DNA of 64,000 nucleotides from Cynocephalus volans (lineage: Eukaryota > Chordata > Mammalia > Dermoptera > Cynocephalidae). Of the stretch, positions 1-10,976 are shown piece by piece; within the stretch, counting starts at the first letter, position 1; each line of letters opens with the position of its first letter. The stretch covers positions 145,188,569 through 145,252,568 of the forward strand of contig NC_084460.1 of the NCBI RefSeq assembly GCF_027409185.1, read 5' to 3'. The position numbers and the translations under genes were made by a program. The notes under the pieces were generated by a model. That model saw only the letters and a program-made list of their open reading frames with translations, searched no databases and was not told where the DNA came from.

Positions 1-228
1 TGTCCATATTTCTATCAACATTCTGCTTACCACTATTTAACCAGTCTCTAAAACATTCCAAACTCTCCCTGGTTTTCTTGCCTTCTAAATTTTCACCGGC
101 AGCTAGGCTTTTTCTAGCCTGTTCCTTCAAATTCTTCCAGCCTTTCCTCAACACCCAGTTCCAAAGCTGTTTCCACATTTTCAAGTATTTGTTATAAGCA
201 ACATCCCAATTCTCTGGTACTAAATTTC
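1..228 (-). mobile_element. MaLR (THE1/MST-like) internal sequence, partial
   Basis: Read on the minus strand this is the 5' part of a MaLR internal region directly following an LTR. The motif around the junction at 205-228 (a tgg-tac-taaatttc type sequence) is the position where MaLR elements carry their primer-binding site. The same sequence recurs at 10260-10458 next to the LTR of a complete provirus. The element runs off the left edge of the window. Confidence 0.75.
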
Positions 229-1125
229 TGTATTAGTCCATTTCTGTTGCTCATAACAAAATACTTAAAATGGGACAATTTATAAAGAAAATGAAATTTA
301 TTGCTAATAGTTTTGGAGCCTGGGAAGAATATATCCAGTGAGGGTCTTGGTGGTGGCAACAGTAACCCTGTGGTCTCACACTGCAGAAAAGGTGGAGCAC
401 AGAGAGCAGAGAGTAACCTCAATTCACTCTCTTTTTAAAGCCCTCAGAACTATGCCCGTGACCACCATTTTTAATCCATTCACTATGGTATGGTTCTACA
501 ATCTAATCATCTCCTCAAGTCCCCACCTTTCAATTACCATAATAGCCTCAGCCATGCTCCCCGCCCCCCCAATGTCCCCATCCATCCCAGCAATGACTAC
601 CAAGCCACCACCTGAAGCAACCTGGGCTCCCAGGCTGGGGTGGTGGGGCCCAGGGGCCTCAGCCATGCCCTCCCAATATTTGCATCCAGCCCAATAATGA
701 CCACTGAGCCACTACTGGAAGTGCCCCAGGCTCCCAAGCTGAGGTGGGGGGCACGGAGGGATTCAGCCATGCCTGGCCTCCCCTGCCAGAATGAAGGGGG
801 TGCCATGGGCCTCAACCAAGCCCTCTCCCTTCTTCCTCCTCCTCTACCCTATCCTCCTCCCCTTCCCCACCAACTGCTCTGCAACGACATCTTAGAAGGT
901 AAAAAAAAAATAATAATAATAAATAAATTTAAATATCAAATAAAATACAAAAAATAAAAATAAAGCCCTCAGAACCACACCCTTGACCACCATTTTTAAT
1001 CCATTCACAACTGCATGGTCCCACAATCCAATGATCTCTTCAAGGCTCCACCTTTCAATTACCATAATAGGATTTCCCACCCTCAACAATTACAGTAGGA
1101 ATTAAGGCTGAGGAGACATTCAACC
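229..1125 (-). mobile_element. MaLR LTR, interrupted by a GC-rich minisatellite insertion
   Basis: The sequence begins with the reverse complement of a MaLR LTR 3' end (tgtattagtcc) and matches the LTRs at 8484-8908 and 10459-10872. Colinearity is broken at 546-961 by a GC-rich tandem repeat with an A-rich tail. The LTR segment at 437-545 is repeated at 962-1070, so about 109 bp of LTR flanks both sides of the insert. No coding capacity. Confidence 0.7.
546..961. repeat. GC-rich ~105-bp minisatellite with A-rich tail (locus 1)
   Basis: Units start with cctcagccatg or ttcagccatg at 546, 657 and 762, giving spacings of 111 and 105 bp. Each full unit contains a cagc(c/a)ataatgacca-like core followed by ccaggctcccaagctg-like sequence and a G-run. 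The last unit degenerates into a pyrimidine-rich tract (about 820-875). An A/T-rich, tail-like stretch follows (895-961). The same unit family recurs at 46660-46925. Confidence 0.7.
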
Positions 1126-1502
1126 CAAGGCACTGCTCAAGTCTTTTTTATAGCAACTTATTTTAGCACTATATAAGGCATTTATGAAGCCACAGTGAAG
1201 AATATACAAATCTGTAAAGTGTTTTCATTTGTTTTTTTGTTTTAATTACTCTGGTATAACATGAGCACTTGATACAAATTCTTTGTATATTTTTGAATAA
1301 CATATAAATATTTCAAGGAGTTTATTAGATGCATCTTAGTTCATTAAAATTCTAGGAAAATTGCAGTTACAAAAATTTTTAAATAGTATCCAAACTATAG
1401 CCACATAAGACCTGCACAATTGTGTGAGTGTTTTAATAGAAAGAGAAGAGATATTAATATGAGATAAAAACATTTATCTTTAATGTTTTTATAAACAAAT
1501 CT
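1126..1502. other. AT-rich intergenic sequence, no feature recognised
   Basis: AT-rich sequence between the MaLR LTR and the OR fragment. It lies immediately downstream, in the minus-strand sense, of the truncated receptor and is probably its old 3' flank. I see no gene, repeat or structured RNA in it. Confidence 0.5.
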
Positions 1503-1890
1503 GTGACTTTTATTATCTCTCAGGCTGTAGATAATTGGATTTTAAAAAAGAATTACAATACTGTAAAACAGAGACTCCATCAAATTTTAAGAGAAGAGAA
1601 GAGGAGCACAGTATAAAGACACAGACAAGAGATGGGCTCAACAGGTGCAGAAGGCTTTCCTTATGCCTTGTTAAGACTGCAAAAATAACAAGTGCATAAG
1701 AAATAAGAATAGTCAAAATAGTGAGGACATGAATTGAATCAGAGAAAATAAAAACAATTAGATAAGTAATAGAAGGGTCAGTGCAAAAAACCTTAAACAA
1801 TGATATAGTGCCACAGTAAACGTGATGTAATATATCGGAATTAAAGACGACCCTGGTGAATAGCCAAAAATATAGATTCAAAATAAATTA
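1503..1890 (-). pseudogene. Olfactory receptor pseudogene, 3' half only (OR5H/OR5K-like)
   Basis: Translation of the minus strand gives the second half of a class II olfactory receptor. It covers the region from about residue 160 (a degenerate LTFCNSDIIHH), through the FYC-type cysteine of extracellular loop 2 and SCTDPSI, then TM5 (TILISYALVIFAVL). A KAFSTCAAHL-type TM6 start is frameshifted. After a further shift comes a MESLFYS...NPIIYSLR C-terminus. At least two frameshifts are present. The missing 5' half is replaced by L1 sequence from about 1891. The C-terminal MESLFY version resembles the OR5H/OR5K branch more than the OR5AC-like copies elsewhere in this window. This is a dead remnant of the same cluster and is in the same orientation as all other ORs here. 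Confidence 0.8.
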
Positions 1891-2175
1891 TACATTTAAC
1901 ACTTTTTTAAAATTTTAACTTCTCAATATACACTGTAGTTGATTTTCGTGACTCTTTACCCATTCCTCTTTCCTCCCTCCCTCTCTCCCCTCTCCCCACA
2001 TCATATCTGTTCACTTGTCTTAACAAGTTCAAGGAATTGTTATGATTGTTGTGTCAGGCACAGAAAGAGAAATATCACAGGTTCTCACTTATTTGTGGGA
2101 GCTAAAAATAAATAAATAAATGAATGAATGAATAAAAAGTGTGGGGGGGGCGGGAGAAGATTCAACAATTACATT
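1891..2175 (-). mobile_element. 5'-truncated L1 3' end with inverted 5' part
   Basis: 1891-2055 is the reverse complement of an L1 3' UTR, matching 12720-12860. 2056-2175 is the adjoining upstream L1 segment in plus orientation (cagaaagagaaat...gtgggagctaaaaataaataaa). Opposite orientations of adjacent L1 segments are typical of twin priming. The element truncates the OR fragment at its left. Confidence 0.75.
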
Positions 2176-2499
2176 TACCACTTTCAGAGTTCCTTTAAAT
2201 TTGGAAGAGTACCAACAGAGAAAGTCACTAGGTATTCATTACAGAATAGTCAATGAGAGAAAAATAAATATTATATGGAAGGTCTTTCCAAACACTTCAG
2301 AAATCAGAACCATTCCAAGTGGCACTTACTCAAATTGAGATGTTTTATTGTATAGATGCAGAAATAAATTATTTTTACTTGAATAATAATAAAAAAAATT
2401 TTAAATTTGCATTGTAAGAAGAGCAGTAACTGAAAATTTCTGTTTCTATTTTATTAAATACGTAAAGATAAATACAGTACAGTAGACCCATAATATCTG

Positions 2500-3173
2500 A
2501 AGAGATACGTCCTGAAGTCTTCCAAAATTTATAAATTACTGAATACCAATATTGCCTATAACTTCCCTGATAAAATGTACTATGTATTTTCACATATGTA
2601 AGCCATACTTTTATTCAATATTCCACTTTTAATTTTATCCCAACTTCTATTACTCTTAGTAAATCCACCAACATCTTATATTCTACACTTTTTAAATATT
2701 TTCCTTACTACAAATAGAGTTTTCTCTTCAAGACAGTTTCCTCCAAAAAGTCACTTCACCTGAGTCTGAATAGTTGAGAAGCAACAAAAAAAATTAATAC
2801 GTAGACTCTGGACAGTTTTGTGGGGTTGGTTGCACCAGAATCAATAAAGACACATGCAAATATCTGCCACAGTAAAATTACAAACTACTAAATATAATTG
2901 AGAGGTAATTTACAAAGAGTAAAAAATTTCAAATTCTGAATGCTCAATTTAAGAGAGAAGAATTCACAAAGAAACAGTTTTATGTGATATGAAAATTCCC
3001 CTCCAGTGAAGCAAATATCTAGTGGAGCTGACTCACTACACAGCACTCAGAAACCACCCTAGACACTAGCTTTTTGTTAAAACTATGAAGTCAAGGCTAA
3101 TTTGCATAACTCGAGGCCCCCTATTTCTGTAAGGTTTGAAAATAAAAAGCTTGAAATTTGAATTAAGAACTGT
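2500..3173. other. 3' flank of OR block A, paralogous to blocks B and C
   Basis: 2520-2680 aligns by eye with 59990-60150 (shared words include ccctgataaaa, the tattccactttt / gctccactcttt pair and atccaccaa). It aligns more weakly with 30740-30860. The flank is part of the tandem duplication that carries the receptor. No other feature seen in 2176-3173. Confidence 0.6.
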
Positions 3174-4098
3174 TTATTTATTTATTATCCTCCTCAATGC
3201 AGATCTGACCTCTTTGTTTCTTAGGCTGTAAATAAAAGGATTTAGCAGGGGAATTATTACTGTGTAAAATAAAGAATACATTTTGTCCTGATTTTCAGCT
3301 GGTCCAAACCCAGAACACACATACATGAAGAAGAGTGTGCCATAGAATAAGGAGACAGAGAGCAGATGGGCCCTGCACGTGAAGAAGGCTTTGTTTCTGC
3401 CATTCTCAGACTTCTTTTTCAGGATGGCAAAGAGGATACAGGAATAAGAGATGATGATAGTCATAAAAGTGAAAGACTGTATAAAGACTGAAAACACAAA
3501 AATCAAGAGCATATTAACTCCAGGGTCAGTACAGGAAATCTTAAATAGTTGGAAAATTTCACAGTAGAAATAATGTATTACATTGGACTTGCAAAAAGTT
3601 AATCTAAATAACAAACCCACATGCATCATGGGATGAAGAAACCCAATAATATATGAAACAACCAATAATTGAATGCAAAAGATATTGGACATCACTACTG
3701 GGTAAAGCAAGGGGTTACATATGGCTACATAGCGGTCATAGGCCATTGCTACCAGAAGGAAACATTCTGTGTTTGCACTAGAAGCAAAAATATAAAATTG
3801 GGTGATGCACTCAGCCAGAGATATCATATGATTCTTAGATAAAAAAATTTACAAGCATCTTGGGGGTCACAGAGGATGAAGACCAAGCATCTGCAAAGGC
3901 TAAACTGCCAAGGAACAAGTACATGGGGGTGTGAAGGTGAGGGTCCCTCCAGATGACAGCAATCAGTCCAAGGTTGCCCACCATGGTGATGAGGTAGACC
4001 ATGAAGGACACCAGGAACAGGGGCAGCTGCAGCTCTGGACGATCTGTAAGTCCTGTGAGGACAAACTCCGTCACCTGTGTCTTGTTTGTGTCTGTCAT
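3174..4098 (-). pseudogene. Olfactory receptor, OR5AC-like, full length with one +1 frameshift
   Basis: Class II olfactory GPCR that would bind odorants in the olfactory cilia membrane and couple to G-olf. The start is ATG at 4098-4096 ([12 protein letters not shown], with an N-glycosylation site NKT at 5-7) and the stop is TAA at 3174-3176. The span is 925 nt, exactly one more than the intact paralogue at 60696-61619. The frame reads through GNLGL (41-45), LHTPMY (55-60) and VTPKMLVNF (77-85), then shifts in a run of seven T (minus strand; 3841-3847). The intact copy has six. After the shift the other frame restores [15 protein letters not shown] (119-127), SY of TM5, and [12 protein letters not shown] to the end without another stop. 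Conserved residues have also drifted: the KAFSTC motif is KAFFTC followed by Arg, and RP after MYV is CS. This suggests real loss of constraint rather than only a sequencing error. OR5AC assignment is from memory. Confidence 0.85.
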
Positions 4099-5589
4099 AT
4101 TTACTCAGACTGATCACTGCAGTGAGAGAGTAAGTGAAGAACACAGTCGTAAAAGACCATGAAAATTTCACGCTTTATATGGGAAAAAAAAGCATCTTCT
4201 TTGTTTATGTATCTCCTTTAATCATAAGACTTAACTTTTACCCTTGAGTAAATATTCTATACAAAAAATAAGTATTTGGAAAACTGGTCCTAAAAATTAG
4301 AACTATATATGCTGTGTATAACATATATTTCATTGCCTGTAAGAGTGAAGTTTGCTTATTTTTTAATTTGGAAAAATTGATTGCAATTTAATAAGCATCT
4401 CCTAATTTAAAAATCCTTAAAAATAGGAATAGAGATAGAATAAGCTTTTTAAATATGCTAAAGATTAGTTATCAAAAAGTAATAGCACACATTCTAAGTA
4501 ATACAGCATCTTTCTTTGAGTTAGGAACAAATTAAAATGTTCAATCTGACCATTATTATGAGTTTTATCTTGTAAATTCTAACACATCTAAGATGCAAGA
4601 ATTAAATGAAATAATATTTTTAAAATATAATAAAATATTCTAAAAATTGTAGGAGGTAAATTTGTATTTTTTGCTAATGTTATATTATTATGATTAAACA
4701 AATGACTTATTTAATAAGTACTGCATGCAGGATGTATATGTAAATTATCACTAGCTATTTTAATGCAAATAACCAACAGAAAAACAAATATTTCAATTTT
4801 AATAGCCCTAACACATTAAAATACATTGAAATAATTTTTTAAATCCATAAGACCTATGTGAAGAAAATTACAAAAACTTACCAAAGGCCATTATACAATT
4901 TCTGAAGAAATAGACAGCCAAAATATGTTCTTAGATAAGAAAACAGTGTTATAGATGTGTCAGTAGAATTGAAATTAATTTCAATTAGAAAACTAATCAC
5001 TATTAATGTGATGGTACAAACACAAAATTTATATAAAATAAAATTATTTTGAAGAGACAAGGTCCAATGTCAAAACATAAAGCCATTTCATAAAATATGA
5101 TATGGCATAGAAACAGGAAAATTTAATAGTGAAACCAAATAAAGACTACAGAGATCATTTCAAGTGTGCATAGAAATTTAATATATTGCATAGGTGATGT
5201 ATCAACAGAGGAAAAATGATAATTTTTTACATAAATAGTATGGATATATATATATAGTATGGATATAAATAGTACCATATATATATGGTAAACCATCTGG
5301 AAGAAAAGAAAAATGGTTCCCTCTCCCATGACTCATTTTAAAATTGCTATTGGATCAAGGGCTTGAAAGTTAAAAAAAAAAAAAAAAGCAATTAAAACAT
5401 TTTAAGAAGATTCACAAAATAAATGTAATTTAAATATATTACAGAAATTTTTTAACCAAAACAAAAAACCCATGAATTATAAGATAAAGTTGTATTTAAT
5501 CTAATTTTTAATTTCATAAGGAGAGAGTATGTAACAAATCTATAACCAGGTGAAACGTGAATAAAAATTTAGAAAAAATATTTACAGTA
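4099..5589. other. 5' flank of OR block A, AT-rich
   Basis: Very AT-rich sequence upstream of the receptor start, where an OR non-coding first exon and splice acceptor would be expected. I cannot place either with confidence. It includes a short AT tract at about 5243-5290 and an A16 run near 5372. Confidence 0.4.
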
Positions 5590-6260
5590 AGTATGATACG
5601 TAAAAATGTTAGTATCTATCACAAGCCAAGAAATCTTACAAAATGATAAGAAAAGTTAAATTCCATAGAAAAATGAAAAAAAAAAATTGAATAGGCCAGT
5701 CACAGGAAAACATGTTAACATATTCATTAAATGTAAGAAAAGATGCTCAACTTCCCTAGTATACGGAATGTGCATATAAGATAAGACATCATTTTTCACA
5801 ACTCAGATGGTAAAACTTTGCTGCATACAGGAATCTGGAAAGGACCACTCTCACACTTACTGGTGCAAATGTAAATTATTAAGCCCTTTAAACACAATTT
5901 ATCAACATCTTTTAAAAATAAAAATAGACATAACTTTCAATTCAGCAAATCATGCCTGCAATACATTCTACAGCAATAACCCATCACTTCATAGAGAAAG
6001 AGGTCTACTGCAGCATTTTTCATAGTGGCAAAAGACTGGAAAAAATATGAAAACCAATCAGGATAAAGCAATGGTTGAACAAATCTTGTTGTAATCATAC
6101 TAATCGATATTAAGGCAATCACTTAAAAGTGAGTTATAGCTCTACCTGTTAACTCAGGGAAGTGTCCAAAATTGTTAGCAAAGTGAGAAAAGCAAGATGC
6201 AGAGAAATGTACATAACATGATCACATTAAACAGACAAAGAATTTTTAAAACTCTCACTC
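5590..6260 (+). mobile_element. Ancient L1 3' fragment shared by the OR blocks
   Basis: Degenerate L1 ORF2 3' / 3' UTR signatures: aaaagatgctcaact, gtgcaaatgtaaatta, catagtggcaaaagactgga and ggataaagcaatggttga. Equivalent fragments occupy the corresponding place upstream of the other two ORs (33230-33990 and 62490-63060). The insertion therefore predates the duplications. Confidence 0.6.
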
Positions 6261-7154
6261 TTATGTATACCTATGAATTCACACATGTACACACACATAT
6301 TTTCATATAACCATATGAACATAAAGATAGTATGAAATTGTAGACCACCAGATTATGAATATTGACTGGGTACAGGTGGGAGGAAAGAATAAAGAAAAGA
6401 AGGAGAGAGATGAACAGCCTCCCCCCAAAAAATTTTTGTGTGATAAAAACTAAATAGATGTTATCATCCTAGTTATACAATTATATATATATATATTTAT
6501 AGATGTACAAAGATATATATTAGAGGATTTTTATAAGCTTGTTAATAGTGAGTAAGAGACATGAAGCAAAATAAGAATAACAATACTATTACTGCACTTA
6601 GTAGCTGGCAATACAAATTCTAATAAAAAATAAAAGTTATGTAATCAACATATATCTTAAGTCCAGAACTTTTTTTGTATTACATAGCATAATTTTTTAA
6701 TATTCTCAGTGGTATCTGACTTTAACCATGGAGAGCAACTTTTATCTTTTTTGTCTTTTTGAAATAGTTGAAAGGATTTTTGTAAATGAATAAAGTTAGG
6801 CAAGCAAGTATAAGTTTTAATACTTTTCCTCATAAGCAAGTAACTTTTTTGGATATATTGCTCAATATTTTATAATTTTTGCTGATATTATGTATGGGAA
6901 CTTTGATGTGATCTTTAAGTAATTTGTTTGATTTTTTTCTATGACATATAAACTTTCTCTACAAGAAAATCCAAAAGAAGAGATCCCAAGACATTTGGAG
7001 ATGAATGCAGAGCCTCTTAGATTACCTAGAAGGAGAAAGTGCATCTATAGTTTGTTGTGTAAGTTCAGTTGTTTCTCAAAATAAAATGAATAACATAATA
7101 TTATACACATACTTTTGTTGATTAAAATACATGGAAATTTTACATATTTAGAGA
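6261..7154. other. Further 5' flank of block A
   Basis: 6880-7060 aligns by eye with 34540-34690 and 63690-63850, sharing the tatgacatataaactttctc / tatgacttataaactatctc / catgatttataaatagtctc series. It contains a short TA tract at 6481-6497. No gene seen. Confidence 0.5.
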
Positions 7155-7242
7155 TTTATTTTTTCACCCAGTGGCTGGTCAGTATGGGGATCTGAACTCT
7201 TGACTTTGGTGTTACAAGGCTGTGCTCTAACCAACTGAGAAC
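7155..7242 (-). mobile_element. tRNA-Ile-derived SINE (CYN-like), partial
   Basis: The reverse complement reads CTCAGTTGGTTAGAGC then an AACACCAAAGTCAAGAG-like stretch and TTCAGATCCCC, the A-box to B-box layout of tRNA-Ile. A T-rich stretch at its low-coordinate end is the reversed poly(A) tail. Its tRNA 5' end is missing and it abuts an L1 at 7243. Confidence 0.7.
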
Positions 7243-8478
7243 ATACACTGGGAAAAAGACCGCCACTTCAATAAATGGTGCTGGGAAAACTGGATATCCA
7301 TATGTAGAAGAATGAAACTAGATCCGTACCTCTTGCAATATGCCAAAATCAACTCAAAATGGATTAAAGACTTAAATATAAGACCTGAAGCTACAAAACT
7401 TCTTGAAGAAAATAGAGGGGAAACACTCCAGGACTTAGGACTGGGCAAAGACTTTATGAATAAGACCCCAAAAGCACAGATGATAGAAGAAAAAATAAAC
7501 AAATGGGATTATATCAAACTGAAAAACTTCTGCACAGCAAAGGAAACAATCAACAGAGTGAAAAGACAATGTACAGACTTGGAGAAAATATTTGCAAACT
7601 AAGTATCTGACAATGGATTAATACCAAGAATACCCAAGGAGCTCAAACAACCTTACAGTAAAAAAATCAAATAATCAGATTAAAAAATGGGCAAAGAAGC
7701 TGAATAGGCATTTCTCAAAGGAGGACATACAAATGCTCATCATCATTAATCTTCAGAGAAATGCAGACCAAAACCATGTTGTGTTATCATTTCAGCCCAG
7801 TTAGACTGGCTATTATCAGAAAAACAGAGAACAACAAATGTGGTGAGGATATGGAGAAAGGAGGATACTTCCACACTGTTGATGGGACTGTAAATTAGTA
7901 CAGCCTTTATGGAGAACAGTATGGAGGTTCCTTAAACTACAGATAGATTTACCAAACAATCCAGCAATCCCACTACTGGGTATATATCCAAAGAAATGGA
8001 AATCATCATGTTGAAGGGATACCTGCACTCCCATGTTTATTGCAGTTCTATTTACAGCAGCCAAGATATGGAACCAACCTAAATGTCCATTGATAGATGA
8101 CTGGATAAGGAAAATGTGGTGTATATACACAATGGAATACTACTCAGCCATGAAAAAGAAGGAAATTCTGCCATTCGCAGCAACATGGGTGAGCCTGGAG
8201 AAAATTACGCCAACTGAAATAATCCAGGAGTAGAAAGAGAAATGCTACATGTCCCCACTCATATGTGGGAGCCGAATTCATAAATAAACAAATAAACAAT
8301 AAAGAAAAAGAGAGAAACAACAATAATTATGCATTGAACTTTTACAAAAAGAGAACAGAGCAGTGGTTATTAGAGGTGGAAAGGGGGAGGGAGGGAAGGA
8401 GAGGGAGGTTAATGAGAAATTAATGAAAAATTAGTTAATGGACACAAAGAATGATTACATGTTGTAATGAGGAATAAG
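7243..8478 (+). mobile_element. 5'-truncated L1: ORF2 C-terminus and 3' UTR (part 1)
   Basis: Translation of 7312-7602 gives the L1 ORF2p C-terminal region ([19 protein letters not shown]... [20 protein letters not shown]). It is followed by the conserved 3' ORF2 landmarks (cacaatggaatactactcagcc at 8129-8150). The 3' end resumes at 10878 after a MaLR provirus insertion. Stops and shifts make it non-functional. Confidence 0.9.
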
Positions 8479-8483
8479 CTAAC
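8479..8483. repeat. Target-site duplication of MaLR provirus, left copy
   Basis: ctaac at 8479-8483 is repeated at 10873-10877, immediately outside the two LTRs, as expected for a 5-bp retroviral-type target-site duplication. Confidence 0.85.
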
Positions 8484-8908
8484 TGTATTAGTCCATTTAT
8501 GTTGCTTATATAACAAAACACCTGAAACTGGGTGATTTATAAGGAAAAAGAAAATTTAGTGCTTACAGTTTCTGAGGCCAGGAAGTCCAAAGTCCATCTG
8601 GTGGTGGCCAAGGGTCTCACATTGCAAGATGGTGGAAGCAGAGAGAGCAGAGGGAGAGCAAGAAAGACAGACTCACCTCTTCTTTTAAAGCCCTCAGAAC
8701 CACACCCTGACCACCATTTTTAATCCATTCACCATGGTATGGTCCTACAATCTAATCACTTCTTCAAGGCCCCACCTTACAATTACCATAATAGGATTTC
8801 CCACCCTCTTAACAATCACACTGTGGGCTAAGTTCCTAAAGGGTAAAACTTGGGGGACACAACTCAAGTTTCAGGAGTTTTGGGGGGGACATAATTCAAT
8901 CCACTACA
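8484..8908 (-). repeat. 3' LTR of the provirus
   Basis: 425 bp, reverse complement of an LTR starting tgtagtggattgaatt and ending ggactaataca. It is homologous to 10459-10872 and to the solo LTR at 39453-39853. Confidence 0.9.
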
Positions 8909-10458
8909 TTCTACCCCTGGCCCCCAAAACTCATGTCCTTTTCACATGCAACTACATTCATTTCATCCCCAAAGTCTTAACTTGTTTCAACTCAAGAGTC
9001 CAAAGTTCAAAGTCCCATCTGTGAAATCAATACAAATTATCTACTTCCAAGATGCAATAGTGGGACAAACACAGGGTACATATTCCCATGCCAAAAGTGA
9101 GAAACAGGCCAAAGGAAAGGGATAACAGGTCCCAAACAAGTCCAAAACCCAGCAGGGCAGGCATTAAATCTCAAAGCCGGCGAATCATGTACTTTGACTC
9201 AATGTTCGACCTCCTCTGCACGCTGGTGTGGGGGTTGGGGCCCCAAGTCCTTGAGCAGCTCTGCTCCTATGGCTTTCCTGGTCTCAGGCCACACTTTAGC
9301 ACTCCCAGACTGGTGTTCCACTCTGGTAGTTCCACAGGTCTGGGGTCTCCATGGCGGTCCTGCTCTCACAGCTTCACTAGACATGGCACCACTGGGGTTT
9401 CTCTGCTGAAACTCTGACCCCACATTTCTGCTCAGCATTGCTCTAGCAAAGGCTGTCTGCAGTGACTCTGCCCCTGTGACAGATCTCTTCCTGGGCCCCT
9501 AGACTTTTCCATACATCCTTTGAAATCTGGGTGGAGGCTCCCAAGCCTTCCTAGCTCTGGCATTCCATGAGCCTGCAGACCTAACACCACGTGGATGCTG
9601 CTAAGGCTTCCAGCTTGTATCTTCCAAAGCTGTACATCCAGCTATACCTGGAACCAATTTACCCACAGCTGGAGTAGCCAAAGCAGCTGGGGTTCTGGTT
9701 CTGGAAACAGCTTCACAAGGTGGCCCTGACCAGTGAGCCTGTGGAGGGTGCCTCAGGCCTGTTCTCCAAGAACATTTGTCTCCCTAGGCCTTTGGGCCTA
9801 TAATGGAAGGGTTGGCCCCGAGGCTTCTGCAGTGCCTTCAGGGCCCTTTTCCCCTTCTCTTGGTAATCTCTTTTCTTTGTATTAATCTTCTTAGCTAATG
9901 GTCGCTGGGCTGCACAATTGCATGCTCTCTGCTTCTCTACCACATGGCCAGGCTGCAAATTTTCCAAATCTTTATACTCTGCTTCCCTTTTATATTCTGG
10001 CTTTATGTGATGCCTTTGCCACCATAACTCAGCGTAGGCTGTTATAATCAGCTGTGCAGCTTCCTAAGCTTTGCTGCTTAGATATTTCTCCTGCCAAGTA
10101 CTGTGGTTCACAGCTCCTAAGTTCCAACTTTCACAAAGTCCTAGGGCATGGACACAACACAGCCAAATTCCTTTCCAGTTCACAGGAAGGGTGATCTTTG
10201 CCCAAGTTTCTGATAAACTCCTTATTTCTATCTAAGATCTCCTTAGAATGGTCTTTACAGTCCATATTTCTATCAGCATTCTAATTGCCACCACATAACC
10301 AGTCTCTAAGACATTCCAAACTTTCCGTCATCTCTTTATCTTCTTCTGAGTCCTCCAAACTCCTCCAACCTCTCTCCTCAACACCCTGTTCCGAAGCTGT
10401 TCCCACATTTTCAAGTATTTGTTATAAGCAACACCCTACTTCTCTGGTACCAATTTTC

Positions 10459-10872
10459 TGTATTTATGTTGTTTATAACACAATGCCTGAAACTGGGTGA
10501 TTTATAAAGAAAAAGAAAATTTAGTGCTTACAGTTTCTGAGGCAAGGAAGTCCAAAGTCCATCTGGTGGTGGCCAAGGGTCTCACATTGCAAGATGGTGG
10601 AAGCAGAGAGAGCAGAAAGAGGGCAAGAAAGACAGACTCTCCTCTTCTTTGAAAGCCCTCAGAACCATACCCTGACCACCATTTTTAATCCATTCACCAC
10701 GGCATGGTCCTACAACCCAATCACTTCTTCAAGGCCCCACCTTACAATTACCATAATAGGATTTCCCACCCTCTTAATAGTCACACTGTGGGCTAACTTC
10801 CTAATATGTAAAACTTGAGGGACACAATGCAAGTTTCAAGAGTTTGGGGGGGACATAATTCCATCCACTACA
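10459..10872 (-). repeat. 5' LTR of the provirus
   Basis: 414 bp. In the minus-strand sense it is followed by the MaLR primer-binding region (attggtaccagagaag, about 10440-10456 on the complementary strand), which fixes the orientation. Confidence 0.9.
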
Positions 10873-10877
10873 CTAAC

Positions 10878-10976
10878 TATCCTGATTTGACCATCATACA
10901 TTGTACACATCTATTGATAGTCTATTTTGTACCCCACAAATATCTGTAATGAATTTCCTTTCAATAAAAAAAAAAT
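10878..10976 (+). mobile_element. L1 3' UTR tail (part 2 of the L1 at 7243-8478)
   Basis: Continues the L1 3' end broken at 8478 (tatcctgatttgaccatcat...ttcaataaaaaaaaa), ending in AATAAA and an A run. It reconnects seamlessly once one ctaac copy and the provirus are removed. Confidence 0.85.

Larger units (their letters stand above)
8484..10872 (-). mobile_element. Complete MaLR provirus (LTR-internal-LTR)
   Basis: 2,389-bp element on the minus strand flanked by ctaac duplications. Its 5' LTR is at 10459-10872, its internal region at 8909-10458 and its 3' LTR at 8484-8908. The internal region is non-coding, as in other MaLR elements that rely on ERV-L proteins. By eye the two LTRs differ at roughly 6 percent of positions, so the insertion is moderately old. 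It landed in the 3' UTR of the L1 at 7243-8478 / 10878-10976. Confidence 0.9.

Noticed and set aside
640-957. Proline-rich ORFs over the minisatellite (both strands)
   Set aside because: Open frames follow from GC-rich repeat units. They are not conserved between units or loci.
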